From the NCBI GenBank assembly GCA_003150225.1, contig QAND01000005.1, forward strand, positions 43,490 through 107,489: a stretch of DNA of 64,000 nt, in the 5' to 3' direction. Made by a program: the position numbers and the translations under genes. Positions 22,977 through 30,448 of this stretch are shown here, in pieces. This DNA comes from Bacillota bacterium (GTDB taxonomy: Bacteria > Bacillota > Clostridia > Christensenellales > QAND01). A model generated the notes under the pieces. That model had not been told where the DNA came from. It searched no databases and saw only the letters and a program-made list of their open reading frames with translations. Position 1 is the first letter of the stretch, and every line of letters starts with the position of its first letter.

Positions 22977-23843
22977 ATGAAAAAGTTGAGGTTCACCGCT
23001 CTGTGCGCAGCCGGCATGATGCTGGCCGCCCTCACCGCCGGATGTGGCGGAGACAATCCCGCCGATACCAGCGCGAAGACCTATGTGGTGCTGGAGGATT
23101 CCCTGGACGCCGAACAATACGGCATCGGCTTCCGCAATGAGGATATCGCTCTGGGACTGGAGGTACAAAAGCATCTGGATGAGATGATCCAGGACGGCAC
23201 CGCCGCCGAGATCAGCAACAAATGGTTTGGCGAGGATATCCTTCTGAAGGATCAGGCCTATCTGGAGGAATCCACTGCCCCCAGCGGAGACGATTCCCTG
23301 ACCAAAATCCAGAACAAGGGCAAGCTGGTTCTGGGCTTGGACGACAGCTTCCCGCCCATGGGCTTCCGGGATGAGAGCGACACCATCGTCGGCTTTGATA
23401 TCGACCTTGCCACCGAAGTTGCCAAGCGCATGGGGGTTACCCTTGAGGTGCAGCCCATCGATTGGGACGCCAAGGAGATGGAACTCAGCACCGGCCGCAT
23501 CGACTGCATCTGGAACGGAATGTCCATCGATGACGACCGGCTAGCCGCCATGTTCTTCGCCAAGCCCTATGTGGCCAACCGCCAGATCGTCATCGTGCCC
23601 AGCGATTCCGATATCAAAACCGTGGCTGACCTTGCCGGCAAAAAAGTTGGCCTGCAGAAGGGTTCCACCGCCCTTTCTGCCCTCAAGAAAAACGCCGTCT
23701 TTGAGCAGGTGGCCGAGGTTGTGGAGCTGGCCGACAACGTCACGGTCTTTATGGATCTGAAAGCCGGACGGGTGGACGCCTTTGTGGTGGACGAGGTGGT
23801 AGGACGGTATATCATCTCCACCGACCAGGGAGAACAGGAATAA
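22977..23843 (+). CDS. Amino-acid ABC transporter binding lipoprotein, circularly permuted
   Basis: A 288-residue lipoprotein: signal peptide with lipobox LTAGC (Cys23). The order of parts is unusual. Residues about 35-95 (VVLEDSLDAEQYGIGFRNED, then GTAAEISNKWFGED) correspond to the last 60 residues of ordinary polar amino-acid binding proteins. After a linker the ordinary N-terminus follows (KIQNKGKLVLGLDDSFPPMG, GFDIDLATEVAKRMG), and the protein stops at VDEVVGRYIISTDQ, just where the missing part would continue. Binds an amino acid outside the cell and feeds the downstream permease and ATPase. Start ATG 22977 is preferred because it begins the signal peptide. Confidence 0.9.
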   Translation: MKKLRFTALCAAGMMLAALTAGCGGDNPADTSAKTYVVLEDSLDAEQYGIGFRNEDIALGLEVQKHLDEMIQDGTAAEISNKWFGEDILLKDQAYLEESTAPSGDDSLTKIQNKGKLVLGLDDSFPPMGFRDESDTIVGFDIDLATEVAKRMGVTLEVQPIDWDAKEMELSTGRIDCIWNGMSIDDDRLAAMFFAKPYVANRQIVIVPSDSDIKTVADLAGKKVGLQKGSTALSALKKNAVFEQVAEVVELADNVTVFMDLKAGRVDAFVVDEVVGRYIISTDQGEQE

Positions 23844-23880
23844 CTTTAAATCGTATTCCCCATTATTAGAACGGTTTCGC

Positions 23881-23907
23881 GGGGCTTGCGGCTTGGCCGC
23901 AAGCCCC
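23881..23907 (+). other. Stable hairpin without U tract between binding protein and permease genes
   Basis: A perfect 12-bp GC-rich stem (23881-23892 with 23896-23907) with a TTG loop and no following T run. Such elements often protect the upstream mRNA or reduce downstream expression, which fits a highly expressed binding protein. Confidence 0.6.
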
Positions 23908-23935
23908 CGTGCTGTCATAAAAGGAGTAAGACGCT

Positions 23936-24592
23936 ATGAGCGCCCAATACCTGTTACAGCTGAGCGCCTCCCTGGCAGGGGGACTAAAATACACCATCGG
24001 GCTGTTTTTCATCACCATTCTATTGTCCATGCCTTTGGGGCTAGCACTGACCTTTCTACGGATTGGCAAAAGCCGTGTGCTGAAGGCCATCACCGGAGGG
24101 TATGTATGGATCATGCGAGGCACCCCTCTTTTGCTACAGTTATTTTTCTTCTGCTATGGCATTACCGCCATTCCGGGCATCGGCCCCTACTTGGTGATGG
24201 ACCGGTTTACATCGGCCTGCGTGGCCTTTGTTCTCAACTACGCCGCCTATTTCTGTGAAATCTTCCGAGGCGGCATTCTATCGGTGGACAAGGGCCAATA
24301 TGAAGCCGCAAAGGTGCTGGGCTTTTCCCGCTGGAAGACGACACGGCTCATCGTGTTGCCCCAGATGCTCAAGGTATCCCTGCCCTCCATCAGCAACGAG
24401 TGCATCACCCTTGTGAAGGATACCGCCCTCATCACCGCCATCGGCATCACGGAGGTTTTGTACTTTGCCAAGAGCGCCGTAAACCGGGACGTCAACGCCC
24501 TGGCATATCTGGTGGCCGCGGGCTTTTATTTGATCATGACCTACGGTCTAACGGTGCTGTTCCGCCGCTTGGAGCGGAAATACAACTATTAG
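23936..24592 (+). CDS. Amino-acid ABC transporter permease
   Basis: 218-residue HisM/GlnP-type permease with the N-terminal [20 protein letters not shown] helix and the EAA loop ([22 protein letters not shown], here cut after YEAAKVLG). It forms the membrane channel with the ATPase encoded 11 bases downstream. SD AAGGAG nine bases before the ATG. Substrate class polar amino acids by family; exact substrate unknown. Confidence 0.92.
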   Translation: MSAQYLLQLSASLAGGLKYTIGLFFITILLSMPLGLALTFLRIGKSRVLKAITGGYVWIMRGTPLLLQLFFFCYGITAIPGIGPYLVMDRFTSACVAFVLNYAAYFCEIFRGGILSVDKGQYEAAKVLGFSRWKTTRLIVLPQMLKVSLPSISNECITLVKDTALITAIGITEVLYFAKSAVNRDVNALAYLVAAGFYLIMTYGLTVLFRRLERKYNY

Positions 24593-24603
24593 GAGGCGCC
24601 CCT

Positions 24604-25347
24604 ATGGAGATGATCCGTGTAACCCAGCTTGGAAAATCGTTTGGCTCGGAAGCGGTGCTGCGGGACGTCAGCTTTACGGTGGAAAAGGGGGAAACCGTGG
24701 CCATTATCGGAGCGTCGGGTGCGGGTAAAAGTACCATGCTTCGATGCCTCATCGGCCTGGAGCGAGCCGACAGCGGCTCCATCCTGGTGGAGGGCGAGGC
24801 CATTTTGCGGGACGGCAGCTATCAGGATGAAAAGACCTGCCGCCGTATCTGCGGCAAGATGGGCATGGTGTTCCAGAGTTTCAACTTATTTCCCCATATC
24901 TCGGTGCTGGATAACCTCATCTACGCACCGGTTCATGTGCGCAAGGAGAGCAGGGCCTCCGCGGTGGAGCGCGCCATGGAGCACCTTCGGATGGTAGGCC
25001 TTGTGGGCAAAGAAGCCGCCTATCCCGGCCAGCTTTCCGGAGGGCAGAAACAGCGGGTAGCCATCGCCCGGGCCATGATGATGGATCCCGATATGCTGCT
25101 GTTCGACGAGCCCACCTCCTCCCTGGATCCGCAACTCACCGCAGAGGTTTTAGCCGTCATGCGGGACCTGGCCGCCCGGCGCATGACCATGGTGGTGGTC
25201 ACCCATGAAATGGGATTTGCCCGGGAAGCCGCGGACAAAGTGCTGTTCATGGGGGATGGCTGCATCATCGAAGAAGGGCGGCCGGAGGAGCTTTTCGGCA
25301 ATCCCAAAGATAACCGGGTAAAGGAATTCATCCACAGCATTCTATAA
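24604..25347 (+). CDS. Amino-acid ABC transporter ATP-binding protein
   Basis: 247-residue GlnQ/HisP-type ATPase: Walker [12 protein letters not shown]-loop [10 protein letters not shown], signature LSGGQKQR, Walker [13 protein letters not shown], and switch [15 protein letters not shown], which is typical of polar amino-acid importers. Start ATG 24604 follows AGGAGGCGCCCCT. Last gene of the transporter operon, followed by a terminator. Confidence 0.94.
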   Translation: MEMIRVTQLGKSFGSEAVLRDVSFTVEKGETVAIIGASGAGKSTMLRCLIGLERADSGSILVEGEAILRDGSYQDEKTCRRICGKMGMVFQSFNLFPHISVLDNLIYAPVHVRKESRASAVERAMEHLRMVGLVGKEAAYPGQLSGGQKQRVAIARAMMMDPDMLLFDEPTSSLDPQLTAEVLAVMRDLAARRMTMVVVTHEMGFAREAADKVLFMGDGCIIEEGRPEELFGNPKDNRVKEFIHSIL

Positions 25348-25351
25348 CTGG

Positions 25352-25379
25352 AAGGGCCTGGTTTTACCGGCCCTTTTTC
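25352..25379 (+). terminator. Terminator of the amino-acid transporter operon
   Basis: AAGGGCC and GGCCCTT with inner TGG/CC pairing, followed by TTTTT. Confidence 0.8.
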
Positions 25380-25434
25380 TTGCACCGGTTTTTATGGGCT
25401 GGTATACTCAAATGTAAAAAGGAGGAAGAAGTTC

Positions 25435-25893
25435 TTGGCCATCCGTGAGATCCGCACCCTGCCCGACCCCACTCTGCGAAAGAAATGCAAAGCCGTTCCA
25501 AAGGTGGATGACGATATCCGCTCCCTTTTAGCCGATATGGCGGAAACCATGTATGCTTCCCCCAACGGCGCTGGGCTGGCCGCCAATCAGGTTGGGATGT
25601 TAAAACGGCTGGTGGTGCTGGATATGGGCCAGGGCCTGATTCAGCTGGTAAATCCTCGGATCGTGCATCGAGAGGGCAAGCAGGAGGTTCTGGAGGGATG
25701 TTTGAGCCTGCCCGGCCGATGGGGCAAAGTGGTTCGTCCCAAAATCGTAACGGTGGAAGCCCTAGACCAAAATGGAGCGCCTCTGCGCCTGGTGGGGACT
25801 GGGAATCTGGCCAAATGCTTCTGCCATGAAATCGACCATCTGGATGGCATTCTTTTTTGTGATCGGGTGATCCAATGGGTCGCCATGGAATAG
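25435..25893 (+). CDS. def: Peptide deformylase
   Basis: Removes the formyl group from N-terminal methionine of new proteins. The 152-residue protein has all three metal motifs: GAGLAANQVG, EGCLSLPG and CHEIDHLDG. Initiation is at TTG, nine bases after AGGAGG, since no ATG precedes the conserved IREIRTLPDPTLRKKC. The nitroreductase gene follows 11 bases after the stop. Not clustered with fmt or priA here, so it may be one of several deformylases in the genome. Confidence 0.95.
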   Translation: MAIREIRTLPDPTLRKKCKAVPKVDDDIRSLLADMAETMYASPNGAGLAANQVGMLKRLVVLDMGQGLIQLVNPRIVHREGKQEVLEGCLSLPGRWGKVVRPKIVTVEALDQNGAPLRLVGTGNLAKCFCHEIDHLDGILFCDRVIQWVAME

Positions 25894-25904
25894 GAGGATT
25901 TATA

Positions 25905-26486
25905 ATGATCAAAGATCTGGTACAAAAAAACCGCAGTTACCGCGGCTATGATGAAAGCCGCAAAGTCACCCGGGAAGAGCTGGTTCACCTGGTGGAATGC
26001 GCCCGCCTGGCTCCCTCAAGCGTCAACATGCAGCCGCTGCGCTATTATCTCATTCATACCCAGGAGGAGCTCGATCTGCTTCAGCCCCTCACCAACTGGG
26101 CACGGGCGCTGCCGGAGCTGACCCTTCCCCATCCCGGCCACTGTCCCACCGGCTTTGTGGTGATCTGTCAGGACACCAACCTGAATCCCTCCATTCCCCG
26201 CTTCCAAAAAGACATCGGCATTGTGGCCCAGACCATGCTCCTTGCCGCCGTGGAAATGGGGCTGGGTGGTTGTATGATCGGCAATTATGACGCCGGAAAG
26301 GTAAAGGCCGCGCTCAATCTGGCGGAGAACCTAGCGCCCGTCCTCATCGTAGCCATCGGAAAGCCCGATGAAACCATCGTTCTCACCGATGTGGGCCCCA
26401 ATGGCGAAACCAACTACTACCGGGATGAAAACGATGTTCACTACGTTCCCAAACGGAGCCTCGACGACCTCATCATCAACAGATAG
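25905..26486 (+). CDS. Nitroreductase-family protein
   Basis: 193-residue FMN-dependent nitroreductase-fold enzyme. N-terminal NRSYRGYDESRKV and ECARLAPSSVNMQPLRY are the FMN-binding signature, with GIVAQTMLLAAVEMGLGGC in the middle and VLIVAIGKPDE near the end. Natural substrate unknown. Start ATG 25905 lies seven bases after AGGAGG; an upstream in-frame ATG at 25875 is inside def. Probably cotranscribed with def. Confidence 0.9.
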   Translation: MIKDLVQKNRSYRGYDESRKVTREELVHLVECARLAPSSVNMQPLRYYLIHTQEELDLLQPLTNWARALPELTLPHPGHCPTGFVVICQDTNLNPSIPRFQKDIGIVAQTMLLAAVEMGLGGCMIGNYDAGKVKAALNLAENLAPVLIVAIGKPDETIVLTDVGPNGETNYYRDENDVHYVPKRSLDDLIINR

Positions 26487-26493
26487 AAACGGC

Positions 26494-26530
26494 AAAATAA
26501 AAAAAGAGCCTTAGGCTCTTTTTTTATTTT
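26494..26530. terminator. Bidirectional terminator
   Basis: A perfect 17-bp stem (26494-26510 with 26514-26530), GAGCC/GGCTC core, long A and T runs on both sides. The DUF4180 stop codon lies inside it. Confidence 0.9.
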
Positions 26531-26889
26531 GCTTGGGCTAACCGCTCCAAAGCTTCCTTCTGGGTGGATAGGAAAAAGAAATCCCTTCCCTCGTTGCTCT
26601 CATAGATAAAATCCCGAAGGGGCTTGCTGGTATAGCCGGAGTAATCCCCATAAACCGCCAATTTCATCCCGTAGTTCTGGTATTTCTGAAGAATTTCCCC
26701 CAATAAGCCGGTGGATAGCCGAAAAAAATCCTCCGAAAAAGCCTCCTTGGGAAGGGCCATGCGATTACAGCCCGTCTCATACCGCACCGCTGCCATGAGA
26801 TCCAGCGCGGATTGCCCATCCGCAATGGGATCACAACCCTCTATCAGAGCGATCTCCCGATCCCTATAGACGATCTTTTGTATGATCAT
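26524..26889 (-). CDS. DUF4180 protein
   Basis: 121-residue protein of the DUF4180 family, recognised by IALIEGCDPIADGQSALDLM, NRMALPKEAFSEDFFRLSTGLLGEILQK in two pieces, and KLAVYGDYSGYTSKPLRDFI. Function is unknown; no signal peptide or membrane segment. SD AAAGGAGAAACGAG before the ATG. It lies downstream of the small membrane-protein gene in the same direction and may be cotranscribed with it. Confidence 0.8.
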   Translation of the reverse strand: MIIQKIVYRDREIALIEGCDPIADGQSALDLMAAVRYETGCNRMALPKEAFSEDFFRLSTGLLGEILQKYQNYGMKLAVYGDYSGYTSKPLRDFIYESNEGRDFFFLSTQKEALERLAQAK

Positions 26890-26937
26890 CTCGTTTCTCC
26901 TTTAAAAGGGCCCGCAAGTACCGGGCCAAGGTCTTCT

Positions 26938-27423
26938 TTATATCCCCTGAAACAGGGATACCACACCGTAGGAGCCCAAGGTCATGATGACTCCTGCAAT
27001 GAATACCCCCAGCACAATCGCCGGCAGGGCATACTTCATCCGGATATCCAACAGGGCAGCGATGATGGCTCCGGACCACGCTCCCGTTCCCGGCAAAGGC
27101 ACCGCCACAAAGAGGCAAAGGCCCATCACGGAATACTTTAAAGCGCTCTGCGCCTTCCGCACCAACTTTTCCTCATAGCGGTTGAAAAAGCCGCCAAACC
27201 ATTTGGTGCCCTGAAGCCAATGCAAGATCTTCCTGCCAAAGACGATCAAAAGGGGGACCGGCAGGATGTTTCCAATCAAAGCGATGAGGAAGGTGGTTCC
27301 CCATGGCATGCCCAGGGCGGCGCCCAGTGGAATGGCTCCCCGCAGTTCCACAATGGGTAGCATGGACACGATGAACAGCGCCCCCTCCTGCCCCAGGAAG
27401 GAAAAAAAATTTAAAATATCCAT
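26938..27423 (-). CDS. Small multidrug export family membrane protein
   Basis: A 161-residue integral membrane protein with four to five hydrophobic segments: FLGQEGALFIVSMLPIVELR, GTTFLIALIGNILPVPLLIV, SVMGLCLFVAVPLPGTGAW and ALPAIVLGVFIAGVIMTLG. The PIVELRGAIPLG and PLPGTGAWSG motifs identify the family (PF06695-type). Transport substrate unknown. ATG 27423 is chosen because it begins the conserved part; an in-frame ATG at 27474 would add 17 residues, and neither has a strong SD. Confidence 0.78.
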   Translation of the reverse strand: MDILNFFSFLGQEGALFIVSMLPIVELRGAIPLGAALGMPWGTTFLIALIGNILPVPLLIVFGRKILHWLQGTKWFGGFFNRYEEKLVRKAQSALKYSVMGLCLFVAVPLPGTGAWSGAIIAALLDIRMKYALPAIVLGVFIAGVIMTLGSYGVVSLFQGI

Positions 27424-27538
27424 AAAAAGAATTCCAGCAGCTTTCCTTAGTTTTACCGGGCATGCCAGCAGCATTTTTCATTTTACACAAATTTCCGCTG
27501 GGATACAATTAATTTTGTCTTAAATCAAGGAGCGGGGC

Positions 27539-27754
27539 TCAGCCCCGCTCCTGTTCTTCCATAGCAATATGCAATTCCCGCAGTCGCTTATCGATGCCAA
27601 TGATCTCCGCCATTGCCTCTCCATAGGCCCCTGAGCCATGATTCTGGCAAAGGACGTTTTTAGCCGTCAAAGCATATAGCCGCTGCCGGCGGGCCAAAAG
27701 TGCCGTCCGCTCCTGCTCCAAGGCTTCCCAAGCGGCCGAAGCTTCTTCCTTCAT
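27539..27754 (-). CDS. Small coiled-coil hypothetical protein
   Basis: 71 residues, almost wholly helical and charged (EALEQERTALLARRQRLYAL, GIDKRLRELHIAMEEQERG), so a short coiled coil is likely. Its ATG lies three bases after the stop of the zinc-ribbon gene, so the two are coupled. No family recognised. An AT-rich gap to 27424 follows. Confidence 0.6.
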   Translation of the reverse strand: MKEEASAAWEALEQERTALLARRQRLYALTAKNVLCQNHGSGAYGEAMAEIIGIDKRLRELHIAMEEQERG

Positions 27755-27757
27755 GGG

Positions 27758-28324
27758 TTAATCCAGCTTGGCGCCGCACTGGGGACAGAATTTGGTAGCC
27801 CCCTCCAACTCCGTTCCGCACTGAGGACAGGCTTTGGGCGCCGCCGAGGCAGCCTCCTCCGTCTTCGCGCCGCACTCAGGGCAGAATTTCGCCCCCTGCT
27901 CCAGCTGAGCGCCGCAGGCTACACACTTAGCTCCAGCGGCTGGAGCGGGCTCCTCCATTCTGGTTCCGCACTCGGGGCAGAACCGCGCTCCCTTTTCCAG
28001 CTTGGCGCCGCACTGGGGACAAATCGGGCTATTGGCAGCCGCTCTGGCCTGCTGCCGTTCCCGAATCTCGGCGATCTGCCGCTCCAAATCGGTAATCTTC
28101 TGGTACTCTTCCTCGATAATTTTGCAGATATTTACGATGGATTCATCCAGGCTGCCGTCCTTTTGATACAAATTCCAGACATATTCTCCCAGATCCGCCT
28201 TGCTAGCGGCAATTTTGCCCTCCTGGCTGCGAATCTCACCGTTTAACTTGCTGATCTCGATGGATTCCCCCGTCTTATCCGCTACGCCCTTGGCGAAGTT
28301 CCCCATCTTCTCAAAAAACGCCAT
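27758..28324 (-). CDS. Zinc-ribbon protein with helical N-terminus
   Basis: 188 residues. The N-terminal 110 are helical (GNFAKGVADKTGESIEISKL through IEEEYQKITDLERQIAEIRE), resembling domains of Clostridial stress or scaffold-like proteins. The rest holds three zinc ribbons, each CxxCGxxLExGxxFCPxCG: CPQCGAKLEKGARFCPEC, CVACGAQLEQGAKFCPEC and CPQCGTELEGATKFCPQC, separated by Ala/Pro/Glu linkers. Function unknown; protein or nucleic-acid binding is possible. Start ATG 28324 follows GGGGGAACC. Divergent from the candidate RNA gene. Confidence 0.75.
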   Translation of the reverse strand: MAFFEKMGNFAKGVADKTGESIEISKLNGEIRSQEGKIAASKADLGEYVWNLYQKDGSLDESIVNICKIIEEEYQKITDLERQIAEIRERQQARAAANSPICPQCGAKLEKGARFCPECGTRMEEPAPAAGAKCVACGAQLEQGAKFCPECGAKTEEAASAAPKACPQCGTELEGATKFCPQCGAKLD

Positions 28325-28424
28325 GGTTCCCCCACGCTCCTTCACTTTTCTGTCTCCATTATAGCCCATTTTTGTCCGGACAGAAATAGCTTTTTCCCCT
28401 TTTCCCGGGATCAAAAAATATTGA

Positions 28425-28439
28425 TAAAAAATGATCAAT
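28425..28439 (+). repeat. 15-base direct repeat, upstream copy
   Basis: TAAAAAATGATCAAT occurs here and again at 28483-28497, 58 bases apart, one copy just before the -35 and the other just after the start site of the candidate RNA promoter. The TGATCA core is itself palindromic. Candidate regulator sites. Confidence 0.7.
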
Positions 28440-28444
28440 ATCTA

Positions 28445-28472
28445 TTGACACAGAAAAAAAACTTGCTATAAT
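28445..28472 (+). promoter_or_regulatory. Strong promoter of the candidate RNA gene
   Basis: TTGACA (28445-28450), 16-base A-rich spacer, TATAAT (28467-28472). Both hexamers are perfect. There is no protein gene downstream on this strand for several kilobases. Confidence 0.85.
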
Positions 28473-28478
28473 CAAAGT

Positions 28479-28800
28479 GTGTTAAAAAATGATCAATCTT
28501 TGCAGGCTGCTCTGCCGAGATTGCGCACCTTAAGATAGAGACCGGAAGCGGAACGATGGGAACCTCTCTTTTGCATTTTGTTTCAACTCCAGACCGGGCG
28601 GATTGAATTCGGCTCAGGTTCCCAGAAACGCGTAGCGTTTCAGCCTATCCTTCCAAAGCAGATTATTCCCATCCCCACCAAGCGTGGCCCTGCGCTTCCA
28701 GCGAAAGCCTCTGCCGGCCGGACCGGCGATAAAATAGATTATTTCTTTCCCCTTTTTTTCATCCTTCAATACAGCAAAAGCCCCCTCGGGGGCTTTTGCT
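28479..28800 (+). ncRNA. Unassigned structured RNA, about 320 nt
   Basis: A 320-base transcript is predicted from a consensus promoter to a strong terminator with no credible ORF. Internal structure: hairpin 28494-28523 (CAATCT/AGATTG plus GCAG/CTGC); long-range GGAAGCG (28544-28550) with CGCTTCC (28693-28699) enclosing GATGGGAA (28555-28562) with TTCCCATC (28666-28673); hairpins 28625-28641 (GAAACGC/GCGTTTC), 28675-28687 (CCAC/GTGG) and 28713-28727 (GCCGG/CCGGC). GGGAACC/GGTTCCC (28558-28564 with 28617-28623) is an alternative pairing. It does not show RNase P, tmRNA or SRP signatures. It could belong to a known Clostridial class such as 6S or raiA that I cannot confirm by eye. Confidence 0.6.
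28483..28497 (+). repeat. 15-base direct repeat, downstream copy
   Basis: Second exact copy of TAAAAAATGATCAAT, overlapping the 5' end of the predicted RNA, where a bound protein would block elongation or initiation. Confidence 0.7.
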
Positions 28801-28804
28801 GTAT
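28769..28804. terminator. Bidirectional terminator
   Basis: A 16-bp perfect stem (28769-28784 with 28789-28804) whose core AAAAGCCCC/GGGGCTTTT works in both directions. It would end the candidate RNA on the plus strand and the SpoIID-like gene on the minus strand. Confidence 0.85.
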
Positions 28805-28813
28805 CTCCAACTG

Positions 28814-30319
28814 TTAAAAGGTATCCTGATAGCGCCGAATGAGCGCGTCCCAGGTGGCCGGCCCTACGATGCCATCCGCCGCCAGGTTGCTCATCTGCTG
28901 GAAAGCCACCACCGCCGCACGGGTTCTAGGACCGAAGATGCCGTCCGGTGTAACGGAGGGAATCTGAGGATACACAGTGGCCAGATCCGCCAAATACTGC
29001 TGCACCAGCCGCACATTCTCCCCACGGGAGCCTTCCCGAATGAGGTAGCCGGGATAGGGGCGAATGGGGACGGTACCTACGCCGGGGGACTCCCCCTCGC
29101 TGTTAAGAGCGGCAAGGCGTTTGACCGCTGCATAGATATAGGACAGCTGATACCAGGTGGCACGGCCCACGATGCCATCCTGCTGGAGATCGAAAATCTG
29201 CTGAAACTTCCGCACTGCGGCCTCGGTCTGAGGGCCAAAGATGCCATCCGGCGCAACGTACGGGATGGCGGGATAGTTCTGCCCTACCCTGTTGAGCTGC
29301 TGCTGGATGATCCGCACGTTCTCATCCCGACTGCCCCTGCGCAAAAGATAGCCCGGATAGGAGCGTTCAATGCCGCGAATCTCGTTGGTCTGTACCAGCT
29401 CCACATCCCGGCCATAGTAATATTGGAGCATCTGGAGCGGATTATAGCCCTGGTTGGCCAAGCTTACCGTCCCCCACTGGGATAGGCCGCTGCAAGTCGT
29501 GGTGGTGCCGTTACAGTAGGAGGAAAACAGCGGCTCCAGATGGCCCAGGCGCCGGGGATATACGTTGAAAATTTCATCCACCAGCCGGCTGATGTTATCA
29601 AAGATATTCCGTCCCTCCACGAAGGATTGGTCGTAGGCCGTGGAGTTGGTGATCTCAAAATCATAGCCCCGGCTTGGATACCATTCGGTAAACACCCGGT
29701 TGAGGACAAATCCCACCTGGGCATGGATGTTGGCCCGGAGAGCAGCCTCGGGCCAAGTGGGATAGATCTCACTGCTGGCTACATTTTTGATATAGTCAAT
29801 AAAGGGAACTCTTACGTTCCGGGCGCTGGCGCTGGGGCGCCCCAAATGCACCGTAATGAACTCCGGTATGTATACCCTGGTGAGGATTCTGGCATTGGAC
29901 GGAGGGCCCTCCGGTTCTCGCTCTTCGCTGGAATCCAGGCTGTTCGGCGGAATCTCAATGACGATTTCCTCCTCGCCGCTTCGGGCTCGGCTGGAAGCCG
30001 CAATCAAGTCCACCGGCTGGATGGTCTCAATCCCTGAAAACACCTGAATTCCCCGCACCGATACCGGCGTATAGCCCTCTTTTCTTACATCCACCTGAAA
30101 GAGAGAGTAGGGAGTGATCAAACTGTCCGGGTCCAAACTGGCGGATAGGGGCGGCGTCTCCACCCGGATGACGGGTGTACGCCCCGACTCGTCGGTTACC
30201 AGTTCCATGGCCTCGCCATTGGCCAGATCGGTAAGGAGCACCGACGCCCCTTGGATGGGCAGCGCCCCCTGGCCGGTGGTAACCTCCACAATGATGGTTC
30301 CATGATCGATCTGTTCCAT
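28814..30319 (-). CDS. SpoIID-like protein with two peptidoglycan-binding domains
   Basis: 501 residues in three parts. About 1-110: beta-rich, with GALPIQGASVLLTDLANGEA and YTPVSVRGIQVF, like a carboxypeptidase-regulatory/PEGA domain. About 145-340: SpoIID/LytB domain, VPFIDYIKNVASSEIYPTWP with the candidate catalytic Glu, ALRANIHAQVGF, and GLSQWGTVSLANQGYNP. About 345-500: two PG_binding_1 repeats, GYLLRRGSRDENVRIIQQQL with DGIFGPQTEAAV, and GYLIREGSRGENVRLVQQYL with DGIFGPRTRAAV. SpoIID enzymes are lytic transglycosylases in spore engulfment. No signal peptide or anchor is visible, unlike classical SpoIID. SD GGAAGGA. Confidence 0.85.
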   Translation of the reverse strand: MEQIDHGTIIVEVTTGQGALPIQGASVLLTDLANGEAMELVTDESGRTPVIRVETPPLSASLDPDSLITPYSLFQVDVRKEGYTPVSVRGIQVFSGIETIQPVDLIAASSRARSGEEEIVIEIPPNSLDSSEEREPEGPPSNARILTRVYIPEFITVHLGRPSASARNVRVPFIDYIKNVASSEIYPTWPEAALRANIHAQVGFVLNRVFTEWYPSRGYDFEITNSTAYDQSFVEGRNIFDNISRLVDEIFNVYPRRLGHLEPLFSSYCNGTTTTCSGLSQWGTVSLANQGYNPLQMLQYYYGRDVELVQTNEIRGIERSYPGYLLRRGSRDENVRIIQQQLNRVGQNYPAIPYVAPDGIFGPQTEAAVRKFQQIFDLQQDGIVGRATWYQLSYIYAAVKRLAALNSEGESPGVGTVPIRPYPGYLIREGSRGENVRLVQQYLADLATVYPQIPSVTPDGIFGPRTRAAVVAFQQMSNLAADGIVGPATWDALIRRYQDTF

Positions 30320-30395
30320 CTATCATCGTCCTTCCCTTGGCCTTGCGGCCCATGATTTCTCCCTATCCTATGCTTGCCCTGCCCTTTCTGCCACA

Positions 30396-30424
30396 AAAAA
30401 GCGTCCGGCAAACTTGCCGGACGC
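30396..30424 (-). terminator. Terminator of the second degV gene
   Basis: GCGTCCGGCAA (30401-30411) pairs with TTGCCGGACGC (30414-30424); six U follow on the minus strand. Confidence 0.88.
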
Positions 30425-30448
30425 TTTCAATGCTTTTTCTAAACGCCG

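Noticed and set aside
28578-28817. 79-codon ORF within the candidate RNA
   Set aside because: No ribosome binding site, overlaps the terminator, and its composition looks non-coding; the RNA interpretation fits better.
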